Source of the DNA: Nitrososphaerota archaeon
GTDB lineage: Archaea > Thermoproteota > Nitrososphaeria > Nitrososphaerales > Nitrososphaeraceae
Length of the DNA stretch: 14,998 bases
Direction: 5' to 3'
Assembly (NCBI GenBank): GCA_005877345.1
Contig: VBPR01000189.1
Coordinates: forward strand, 1 to 14,998
Position numbers and translations under genes: made by a program. Positions 7,005 through 13,226 of this stretch are shown piece by piece. Below the pieces are notes generated by a model. That model saw only the letters and a program-made list of their open reading frames with translations. It did not search any database and was not told the origin of the DNA. Position 1 is the stretch's first letter; each line of letters starts with the position of its first letter.

Positions 7005-7016
7005 AATAGGCCTATT
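7005..7016. repeat. 12-base perfect palindrome AATAGGCCTATT
   Basis: The site reads identically on both strands and lies 26 bases past the stop of the beta-propeller gene, in the gap before the winged-helix operon. It could be an operator half-pair, a small hairpin in the 3' end of the propeller mRNA, or chance. Confidence 0.4.
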
Positions 7017-7041
7017 TATAACAAAATGGGCTTTATTCTAT

Positions 7042-8643
7042 TTAGGTATGTACTCGATTTATATACCAATTAATTCTCTTTTCTAGGAACTCTAACTGTG
7101 ATTCATTAATTTTTCCTTTTCTATGCAAGAAATTTAAATCTCGTTGAATTTGCTCAAGTTGTTTTATGCATTCTTCTTTATTGTTTTTTGATAACATTTC
7201 ATAAGTATAATCCATGTTTGTTAGGGTTCTCTTAAAGGACAATCTAGATCTTTGTCTATAAAACCAACCTCCAATAGTCGAAACTAACCCTATTACCACA
7301 GAAGTTAATATGATAAAAGTTTCCGTCAAGATTGCTCCTTTGAAATTTGCGGTTAGGGTCTCATAACCAGTGACATTAAAACTTACTGGATTTTGATTGG
7401 TATTATTCGTAACGGACCAATGACCAAAGTCGTACCCCCTATCAGGTATTGCTTCACATTTAGCAAGGGAATTGAGAGGCAATGTGATAAACTCACCATC
7501 GCCTAAAATGGTATCGTTACATTTTACAATTCCAGCATTTGGAGGATTGATATCCATAAATATTTTTGTAATTATTTTGTCTGTTTTTCCATCGATTGTT
7601 ATTATCCCATTAGACCTGGGATTAGTGACGTATGTGAAGTTTGTACTAGGATCTACTGCTAATTTAGTTGCTATGAGGGGAAAGGTTACTTTCAAGGGTA
7701 CATTAATGAAAGGAGTGTTAACTCCTGATGCAATTATTGCAGGTTCTAGAGAAATATTTTCTATCACCCTATTTGTCGTCCCATTAATTACACTAATAGT
7801 ATTATCTGCCAAATTGTTAACATAAATTTTGTTAATTCGTGGATTAACCGCAATTCCAACTGGGTTATTCCCAACTTTTATATTAGTTTCAACTTTATTA
7901 GATGTGCCATTTATGACACTTACAGTATCGTTCGAGAAGTTTGAGACATAAATGGTATTAGTTTGTGTGTTGATAGCTAATACAGAGGGATTTAAACCAA
8001 CAGGGATGGTTGATACCAATGTATTGTTACTTCCATCCAGCACTAAAACACTATCTTTCCCTAAATCTGAAACATAGACCTTGTTCGTAAGTGGATTGAT
8101 TACAATATCATATGGTAAGGAAGCATACTTTAAGGTTTTTATAATATGATTATCAATTGCATCAATCACCGTAACTGTTTTCGAATCTAGGTTTGCTACG
8201 TATATCCATCCTCTACCTAAATTGATCCCTATCCCCAGAGGAGAATCTCCCACTGGTATCTTACTAAGTTGTTTATTAGTAAAACCATCAATCACGGAAA
8301 TTGTGTCAGAATCTCTATTTGATGCATATATTCTGTTAGAGAAGGGATTTACGTCTACATCATAAGGAGAATTGCCTACATCAATATTTTTTTCTACTTT
8401 GGACTTGTCAATATCTATTACCGATATTGTATTAGAAAATTGATTTGCGACATAAAGTTTGTTTGTTATTGGGTTAATATCAATCCCAATAGGAAAACTT
8501 CCCGAATTTATAATTGGTTTGGATTTTAGCGATATTACATTCTGTTCACTTCCCTCTTGAGCGGAGATATTAAATACAAAAATACTAAAAAAGATTAAAC
8601 AAGCTAATAAAAAGTAAAAAAACTTTAGCAAATGATCTTTCAA
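7042..8643 (-). CDS. Secreted, membrane-anchored YVTN beta-propeller protein
   Basis: The 533-residue protein begins with a signal peptide (basic KDHLLK, then a hydrophobic core at about 7-27). Six propeller repeats follow with consensus PxxIxINPxTNKIYVxN..TxSVI. Their leading prolines or equivalents sit at 51, 93, 135, 177, 219 and 261, an exact 42-residue period. A seventh, divergent blade (about 325-362) comes after an insertion of about 22 residues. Residues 368-435 resemble an InlB-type B-repeat (DRGYDFGHW then FNVTGYETLTANF) and hold two cysteines (375, 396). One membrane helix (about 439-459) and a basic, coiled-coil-like cytoplasmic tail (462-533) end the protein. The propeller thus lies outside the cell on a C-terminal anchor. 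S-layer-associated binding or surface adhesion is likely; an enzyme role is not supported. A TATA box 27 bases upstream supports this start. Confidence 0.88.
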   Translation of the reverse strand: MKDHLLKFFYFLLACLIFFSIFVFNISAQEGSEQNVISLKSKPIINSGSFPIGIDINPITNKLYVANQFSNTISVIDIDKSKVEKNIDVGNSPYDVDVNPFSNRIYASNRDSDTISVIDGFTNKQLSKIPVGDSPLGIGINLGRGWIYVANLDSKTVTVIDAIDNHIIKTLKYASLPYDIVINPLTNKVYVSDLGKDSVLVLDGSNNTLVSTIPVGLNPSVLAINTQTNTIYVSNFSNDTVSVINGTSNKVETNIKVGNNPVGIAVNPRINKIYVNNLADNTISVINGTTNRVIENISLEPAIIASGVNTPFINVPLKVTFPLIATKLAVDPSTNFTYVTNPRSNGIITIDGKTDKIITKIFMDINPPNAGIVKCNDTILGDGEFITLPLNSLAKCEAIPDRGYDFGHWSVTNNTNQNPVSFNVTGYETLTANFKGAILTETFIILTSVVIGLVSTIGGWFYRQRSRLSFKRTLTNMDYTYEMLSKNNKEECIKQLEQIQRDLNFLHRKGKINESQLEFLEKRINWYINRVHT

Positions 8644-8666
8644 ATAAACAGTTTATGTTGAATGGG

Positions 8667-8674
8667 TATAAATA
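8667..8674 (-). promoter_or_regulatory. TATA box of the YVTN propeller gene
   Basis: The minus strand reads TATTTATA, centred 27 bases before the start codon at 8643, so the message should be essentially leaderless. Confidence 0.62.
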
Positions 8675-8803
8675 GTAATTACTAGTTACAATTCAGATTT
8701 AGCAAGAATTTGCTATTCAGGCATGCCATGAAATCATCTTATCCAGTCAATCTGACATTTGACTTGATCAGATCTCATATTACCAAACTATAGTCTGGCT
8801 CCG

Positions 8804-9025
8804 TTACTTCTTATGTTTCAATTTATAACGAAAAATGATTCTTAAAATAAGACCCAGAATTAATATGATAATGCCTGCAATAATAATCATCATACCATTA
8901 GCTGTCCAGGAAGGATTGCTATACATAAATGAGTTTGGAGGGCCCAAGAGTTCCTTAGATTGTGCAGTAAAAATTAACCCCGCCAATACAAGAGCCATTC
9001 CGATAATCTCAATTAATATTTTCAT
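8804..9025 (-). CDS. Small two-helix membrane protein, 73 aa
   Basis: Two hydrophobic helices (about residues 4-21 and 44-66) flank a polar loop (QSKELLGPPNSFMYSNPSW, 22-39). A basic tail (RYKLKHKK) suggests a cytoplasmic C-terminus. The loop ending in NPSWTANG looks constrained rather than random, and from memory similar small proteins occur in ammonia-oxidising archaea; I cannot confirm this here. No catalytic residues are seen. It is a single gene upstream of the propeller gene, separated by 160 bases. A weak TATA-like ATAC/ATAT stretch lies about 30 bases before the ATG. An antisense frame of similar length covers the same DNA but lacks this protein-like character. Confidence 0.7.
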   Translation of the reverse strand: MKILIEIIGMALVLAGLIFTAQSKELLGPPNSFMYSNPSWTANGMMIIIAGIIILILGLILRIIFRYKLKHKK

Positions 9026-9197
9026 TTATTACCAAATAATTATTGAGATCTGTATATGTATATCTTATCTACATCTTGATTATCTTATATAGATTGTTGG
9101 TAACTTAATGTTCAGAAGAGAAAATAAAACCAAAGTAGAGGTTTCTCATTAATCAAAAATTAGATTGAATTGAATGTAGGTATACAATATGGCTAAG

Positions 9198-9206
9198 TTT
9201 TAATAC
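9198..9206 (+). promoter_or_regulatory. TATA-like element of the EamA transporter gene
   Basis: The sequence TTTTAATAC is centred 40 bases before the TTG start at 9242, predicting a leader of roughly 10-15 bases. Confidence 0.4.
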
Positions 9207-9241
9207 CTATAAAGTATCCGTCATGAGTGCAAGGATAAAAA

Positions 9242-10150
9242 TTGATTGAAAGTAAATTGACAAATTCCAATGTAATCATCGGGTATCTGTCGGCGATTGT
9301 CGCTGCAGTACTCTTTGGGTCCGTTTCTACCCTAGCAAAACCTATACTGTCAACAATAAATCCTATTGTGCTTTCGTCAATCATTTACTTAATTGCTGGA
9401 CTGTTCTTTACTCCTTCTGGCTCACGTGAACGATCCAAAATTACAATGAAGTACTACGGTCTAATTCTAACAAGTGCAGTGGCTGGTGCAATCATTGCAC
9501 CTATTATCTTTTTTGTAGGGTTAAAGCTAAGTACAGCTGCAGATACTGCGCTACTCGCAAACGGTGAAACCGTATTTTCGATTTTATTTGCACTACTTGT
9601 TTTTAAAGAAAGATTGAGCCGTGTTGGATATATTGCAGTAACATTGATCCTTGGTGGTGTATTTCTGGTAACAACAAACCTTGATTTTAATAGTTCTATA
9701 TTTAAGTTGAATATAGGTAATGTGTTTGTAGTCGCATCAACAATAATCTGGGGACTCGATAACAATATTTGTAAGATAATAGTTAGACGAGTAGATGTGT
9801 CAAAATTGATTCAATTAAAAGCATTGATCGGAGGTTGCATTTTGCTAGGAACGGTTTTCATTTTAGGAATTCCTTTCAATATTCAAAGAGAACAATTACT
9901 TCCTGTTGTTTTTCTAGGTGTCTTTGGATTTGCGATATCACTCTATCTATATCTACACAGCATAAAAAGAATTGGAGTAGTGAAAGCCTCATCTCTGTTA
10001 TCCTTATCCGCGGTATTTGGACTAGTTTTTGCAATTATATTCCTGCATGAATTAATAAGTATAAATCAAATCATTGCCATATCTATCATGATATGTGGAA
10101 TACATCTAATGTACTCACATGAAAAGAAAGATCAAATAATTCTCAAATGA
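9242..10150 (+). CDS. EamA/DMT-superfamily transporter
   Basis: The 302-residue protein has about ten membrane helices in two homologous EamA halves, the standard drug/metabolite transporter layout. Half one (about 14-142) includes WG-equivalent AVLFGSVSTLAKPIL (22-36), and STAADTALLANGETVFSILF followed by FKERLS, a characteristic EamA end-of-half motif. Half two (about 158-292) includes STIIWGLDNNICK and the matching VVKASSLLSLSAVFGLVFA with LHE. Such proteins export amino acids, nucleosides or metabolites by proton antiport, or move sugar phosphates; the substrate cannot be read from sequence. The start is TTG at 9242. An ATG at 9223 is out of frame and stops at once. No neighbour suggests a substrate. 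Downstream, T-rich sequence probably ends the transcript. Confidence 0.85.
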   Translation: MIESKLTNSNVIIGYLSAIVAAVLFGSVSTLAKPILSTINPIVLSSIIYLIAGLFFTPSGSRERSKITMKYYGLILTSAVAGAIIAPIIFFVGLKLSTAADTALLANGETVFSILFALLVFKERLSRVGYIAVTLILGGVFLVTTNLDFNSSIFKLNIGNVFVVASTIIWGLDNNICKIIVRRVDVSKLIQLKALIGGCILLGTVFILGIPFNIQREQLLPVVFLGVFGFAISLYLYLHSIKRIGVVKASSLLSLSAVFGLVFAIIFLHELISINQIIAISIMICGIHLMYSHEKKDQIILK

Positions 10151-10205
10151 AAATTTCTGGCAACAAGAATACAAAATATAATTGAATGCTACGTTAGCAT
10201 TTAAA

Positions 10206-10219
10206 ATTTTAATTTTTTT
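10206..10219 (+). terminator. T-rich terminator candidate after the EamA gene
   Basis: About 55 bases after the stop codon, the coding strand carries a run rich in T (TTTTAATTTTTTTC). Archaeal polymerases stop at such oligo-T tracts without needing a hairpin. Confidence 0.4.
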
Positions 10220-10310
10220 CCAGTTAATGTGTTATTTTTGTTCAAAACGTGTATTGTAGCCCCATAAATGAAAAGGTGGGCAATGAGAATTGTGCTTATA
10301 CTTTATTAAA

Positions 10311-10328
10311 GTCGAAGTACTTTTCGAC
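10311..10328. repeat. Inverted repeat GTCGAA-6-TTCGAC
   Basis: Perfect 6-base arms flank a 6-base spacer (GTACTT). The site sits just upstream of TATA-like sequence (about 10336-10349) for the gene at 10377, where an archaeal regulator could bind. It could also be chance. Confidence 0.4.
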
Positions 10329-10376
10329 AATCCAATTTAATACTTAATAAGATCTGTATATTAGAATATTATAACC

Positions 10377-10700
10377 TTGTATCAAGCAGTTATTCAAAAA
10401 AGTCAAAGGATTGTTGATATTGCACCCAATTGGGCAGATAGAATTAAGTCTTTACAACAAGAAGGTTTTCCATTTCCACTGTCTTTGGGATGGTGGAAAT
10501 GGTACTTTAGTCTTGACAGTCCTTCAAAATGTATAGTAGGTGAAGCTCATGGCTATTCCTCCCAATATGAAAGTGAATGTAAAACATGTGATAGGTTAGG
10601 TTGGGAATTTGGACACTCTTTTCTAATGCGCTCAACGAAAGATTTCAGAGACAATATTCAAGAGTTTGTGACACATTGGAATGAGAAACATTTGTTATAA
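10377..10700 (+). CDS. Uncharacterised protein with CxxC...HxxxxH putative zinc site, 107 aa
   Basis: I do not recognise a named family. The protein is rich in aromatic residues (FPFPLSLGWWKWYF, 31-44). Its C-terminal half has CKTC (68-71), His80 and then HWNEKH (100-105), the CxxC...HxxxxH arrangement of C2H2-type zinc fingers with a long connector of about 28 residues. Cys52 and His58 may add to a metal site. The composition and motif order look like a genuine conserved cytosolic protein, possibly restricted to these archaea. Translation starts at TTG 10377, with TATA-like sequence 30-40 bases upstream; no in-frame ATG is available before the conserved part. It is monocistronic, and an inverted repeat upstream may regulate it. 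Confidence 0.72.
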   Translation: MYQAVIQKSQRIVDIAPNWADRIKSLQQEGFPFPLSLGWWKWYFSLDSPSKCIVGEAHGYSSQYESECKTCDRLGWEFGHSFLMRSTKDFRDNIQEFVTHWNEKHLL

Positions 10701-11160
10701 GAAGAAATCATGTGTTATCGTACTATAGTTACACTTTTTTCTAATTCGTCAGACTTGTGAACCGTAGTCACTTTTCCATAACAAAATTTGATTAGAAAGA
10801 TCACGTCGTAGTTATGAGGAAGGTAAATCGCAGAAATGGAAAATACATTACAACATTGCAAAACAAAAGAACGAGGTTTGATTCCTCCATGAATTTTAAT
10901 TTAGAAAATCGAGAAAAAAAATTAGGTCCGCTAGTAATTTTAAATGTTTTTCATGATTAACGCGAATATGTTAGTCATGTTATGAGACAATTTAGAAAAT
11001 TTTCCAATAGACACATTTCATTTGGCAAATAATTTGATATAAGGAGGGTCAAGTATTATTTTATTAGTCGAATACTATCAAAATATAAAAAAAATATAAA
11101 CGATTTGCTTATTTGTCATGTTAGAGATTTGATTGATAGTTGAATAGGAGACCGGAACCT
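10701..11160. other. 460-base gap before the cupredoxin region
   Basis: A T-run at 10735-10741 may terminate the preceding gene. A 48-codon frame at 10814-10960 is not convincing. An isolated Shine-Dalgarno-like AGGAGGG at 11042-11048 has no ATG, GTG or TTG at usable distance. A TATA-like element lies at 11091-11100. Otherwise I see only AT-rich sequence. Confidence 0.5.
11091..11100 (+). promoter_or_regulatory. TATA-like element upstream of the cupredoxin unit
   Basis: AAAATATAAA would start transcription around 11121-11126, ahead of the 43-codon frame at 11161 and the cupredoxin gene. It lies in a run of A/T, so confidence is limited. Confidence 0.4.
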
Positions 11161-11292
11161 ATGGAAATTCTACAAAAAGCAATAGATAGATGTAAATTTC
11201 ATGACGACGAAATGAATTGGAATAATTTTGAATATGTTGAAATTTTTGAAGATACACATTTTTTAAAAGTAAGAGATTTCTGTGAATGGTAA
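11161..11292 (+). CDS. Possible 43-residue acidic protein upstream of the cupredoxin gene
   Basis: ATG at 11161 opens 43 codons ending at TAA 11290-11292. AGGAG at 11146-11150 is spaced 10 bases from the ATG, a good Shine-Dalgarno site, and a TATA-like element lies further upstream. The peptide is acidic and aromatic (NWNNFEYVEIFEDTHF, 19-34) with two cysteines (11, 41), and shows no membrane helix or known motif. It ends 16 bases before the likely ATG of the cupredoxin gene, so it may be co-transcribed or act as a leader peptide. No family is recognised. Confidence 0.35.
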   Translation: MEILQKAIDRCKFHDDEMNWNNFEYVEIFEDTHFLKVRDFCEW

Positions 11293-11308
11293 CTGGGTAT
11301 CTTGGAAA

Positions 11309-12124
11309 ATGGACAAGTCTTACAAAAATATTCATATTATTTCAGTATTCATGATTTCAATAATACTAATGCTGGTATTGAATATTAGTAATAAGTCCTT
11401 TGGGGAAGAACAAGAAGTATTAGATATTCCACAGGCCAAATCAGTATATGATACAGAAACTATGCATCTGCCCAAATCTGTTGGTTTTTTCATAATTCTT
11501 ATTGCTAATGAAGCGCATGAAGAATGGCCTAAAGAAAAACATAAACATATTACAGATCATAATCCAGACTATGTGCCAACGCACGTAGTTATTCCTAAAG
11601 GAGCAGCCGTATTGTTTCTTAATGCAGATGCCCCTTGGGATACACCGCATCCTCATACTATCAATGTAAAGGATAGCTCTGGAGATGTGATTTATACCAC
11701 TGGAAAGATGAATTATTCTGATGCATCTGAATTAAAAATATTACCAGTAGGAAATTACAGTATTGTAGATACTATATATGATTGGATGAAAGGTAGCATT
11801 TCGGTAACGGATGAAAGGTCTTCGGGTAATGAGGTAGTGGGTGGATTTTATTCTCCAACTCATCAGGTATCGAATAATTTGGACAACGACGGAATAATGC
11901 ATCCCGGATGCCTGGGCTATTATGAAAGTAAATTCCCAAAGAGCGGCTTTAATATTCTTAGCAAGTACAATTTCACCTATAACACTTGCTCGTACTGCAA
12001 AGGTAAGTACTGGCCGGATAATAAGACTGGTAATCACACATTGATAATTTTTGGTACTAATCAACCACTTTCGGAAGCAATAGTCAAACTACAGAAATTT
12101 GTAAAAGATAATGTTTACATCTGA
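11309..12124 (+). CDS. Secreted cupredoxin-like protein with altered copper site
   Basis: From ATG 11309 the protein has 271 residues; a GTG at 11282 would add nine without improving it. Residues 1-32 form a signal peptide or N-terminal anchor (basic DKSYK, then ISVFMISIILMLVLNI). A plastocyanin-like domain follows (about 90-167), with VVIPKGAAVLFLNADAPWDT, then HPH (114 and 116), LPVGNYSIVDT and WMKGSISV. In typical archaeal cupredoxins the last loop reads C-x-x-H-x-W-M. Here the Cys position is Asp and the His position is Tyr (DTIYDWM), while Met160 and the HPH histidines remain. A C-terminal region has Cys201, CxxC (227-230) and HPGC, perhaps a second metal or disulfide site. Copper chemistry must differ from blue copper proteins; a copper-binding or structural role is possible. 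It probably acts outside the membrane. Confidence 0.75.
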   Translation: MDKSYKNIHIISVFMISIILMLVLNISNKSFGEEQEVLDIPQAKSVYDTETMHLPKSVGFFIILIANEAHEEWPKEKHKHITDHNPDYVPTHVVIPKGAAVLFLNADAPWDTPHPHTINVKDSSGDVIYTTGKMNYSDASELKILPVGNYSIVDTIYDWMKGSISVTDERSSGNEVVGGFYSPTHQVSNNLDNDGIMHPGCLGYYESKFPKSGFNILSKYNFTYNTCSYCKGKYWPDNKTGNHTLIIFGTNQPLSEAIVKLQKFVKDNVYI

Positions 12125-12130
12125 AATAAT

Positions 12131-12146
12131 TTATTTTATTTTTTCT
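12131..12146 (+). terminator. T-rich terminator candidate after the cupredoxin gene
   Basis: Starting seven bases after the stop codon, TTATTTTATTTTTTCT forms a long T-rich tract on the coding strand, as used for archaeal intrinsic termination. Confidence 0.5.
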
Positions 12147-12230
12147 CATAATTACCTTAAATGTCAAAGATGTAGCATTTGAAATTCATGTCTCTTCTTA
12201 ACACCCACTCCCGGCCAGGTATATTCAACA

Positions 12231-12238
12231 TTATAAAA
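12231..12238 (+). promoter_or_regulatory. TATA box of the 54-residue zinc-ribbon gene
   Basis: TTATAAAA is centred 25 bases before the ATG at 12260, the spacing of a leaderless archaeal transcript. This supports the small gene as real. Confidence 0.6.
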
Positions 12239-12259
12239 TGATTCTAGTAATTTTATAGA

Positions 12260-12424
12260 ATGGGTTGCAAACATATTTGTGATGAAATAGGAATATTAGG
12301 AGCAAGCTACAGTGATGGAGTCAAATATTGTAGAAGGTGTTCGGTGTATTTTTTTCATGACGGATCATTTTGTCCGTGTTGTCATCTACATCTTAGGTTC
12401 AAACCAATAAGATCACGAAAGTGA
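12260..12424 (+). CDS. Zinc-ribbon protein, 54 aa
   Basis: ATG at 12260 opens 54 codons ending in TGA at 12422-12424. The peptide is dense in metal ligands: Cys3, His5 and Cys7 at the N-terminus; CRRC (24-27); and CPCC (38-41) followed by His42 and His44. The central part (YCRRCSVYFFHDGSFCPCC, 23-41) is a zinc ribbon with CxxC knuckles, and LRFKPIRSRK at the end is strongly basic, suggesting nucleic-acid contact. From memory, similar short ribbons with LR..P tails occur repeatedly in Nitrososphaerales, but this is not checked. The well-placed TATA box makes it a single-gene unit. Its role, such as binding RNA, DNA or protein, cannot be decided from the sequence. Confidence 0.75.
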   Translation: MGCKHICDEIGILGASYSDGVKYCRRCSVYFFHDGSFCPCCHLHLRFKPIRSRK

Positions 12425-12522
12425 AACTTGACCCAGGAATTCTGCTCAAAGAATTTGAAATATGTCCCGACCTCAAGACATACGGAAAAAAGTTTTAGGG
12501 CTCTGAATTACTAATTTATGCT

Positions 12523-13008
12523 ATGCATGAAAATGATCTTGAGATGGCTACATTTGCTGCTGGCTGTTTCTGGGGTGTAGAGGAAGCGTTCACGAAAACA
12601 AAAGGAGTAAAATCCACAAGAGTTGGATATATTGGAGGAAATCTTCCAAACCCAACCTATGAGGATGTTTGTACTGATAGAACAGGCCATGCTGAAGCCT
12701 TACAGGTAAAATATGATCCCAAAGAAATTTCTTATGAAGAACTTTTAGATTTGTTTTGGTCCATTCACAATCCAACAACTAAGAATAGACAAGGTCCCGA
12801 CATTGGGTCTCAATATCGCTCTATTATTTTTTATCATACCCCAGAGCAGGAGAGTATTGCAAAAAAATCAAAACAAGAGCTCGATGACTCAAATCAGTTT
12901 CAAAACAAAATAGTTACAGAAATTGTACGGGCAAGTACATTTTATCCGGCAGAAGACTACCATCAAAAGTATTATCAAAAAATCGGTGGAGGTAGTTGTT
13001 ATCATTGA
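12523..13008 (+). CDS. msrA: Peptide-methionine (S)-S-oxide reductase MsrA
   Basis: MsrA reduces the S-epimer of methionine sulfoxide in free methionine and proteins, repairing oxidative damage in the cytosol. The 161-residue length is standard. The catalytic motif GCFWGVE (14-20) carries nucleophilic Cys15. Other signatures are GYIGG (35-39), TGHAEALQV (54-62), GPDIGSQYRS (91-100) and AEDYHQKY (143-150). Cys159 near the C-terminus is a likely resolving cysteine, and Cys50 is also available. The start may be Met1 or Met8, the latter just before the conserved ATFAAGCFWG; Met1 is kept because the frame is open. No MsrB gene lies in the window, so reduction of the R-epimer must come from elsewhere. 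The gene stands alone and ends before a 218-base gap. Confidence 0.95.
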   Translation: MHENDLEMATFAAGCFWGVEEAFTKTKGVKSTRVGYIGGNLPNPTYEDVCTDRTGHAEALQVKYDPKEISYEELLDLFWSIHNPTTKNRQGPDIGSQYRSIIFYHTPEQESIAKKSKQELDDSNQFQNKIVTEIVRASTFYPAEDYHQKYYQKIGGGSCYH

Positions 13009-13226
13009 AAATAAAAGCGACTTGATGCAATAGGATTCATTATTTATGAAGCACAATCACACATCCTTATAAAATTTGTTGAACATTTTATATTAACATT
13101 AAAATCCAACTGGTGGGTAAATGTTGGTTGCTGTTCTTGTTCATTGTCCAAAACCCCTACCAGTATTAAGTTTTCAAGAAGCTATGCTCAGGATTTTACG
13201 CGAATTGTATTTCTAATTAAGTCAGC

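Noticed and set aside
7472..7825. Antisense open frames inside the propeller and other genes
   Set aside because: They mirror the composition of well-supported genes on the other strand and show no independent protein features.
8700..8715. Hairpin TAGCAA-4-TTTGCTA-type repeat between the small membrane gene and the propeller gene
   Set aside because: Only a 6-base AT-rich stem, no T-run beside it, and about 90 bases past the nearest stop; probably chance.
10814..10960. A 48-codon basic frame starting at ATG 10814
   Set aside because: No promoter or ribosome site at useful distance, no recognisable motif, and composition like the surrounding noncoding DNA.
11041..11048. Strong Shine-Dalgarno-like AGGAGGG
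   Set aside because: No ATG, GTG or TTG follows at a usable spacing, so it does not define a gene.
11282..11311. GTG 11282 as start of the cupredoxin-like gene
   Set aside because: The ATG at 11309 directly precedes a normal signal peptide, and the GTG start overlaps the small upstream frame. It is kept as an alternative only.
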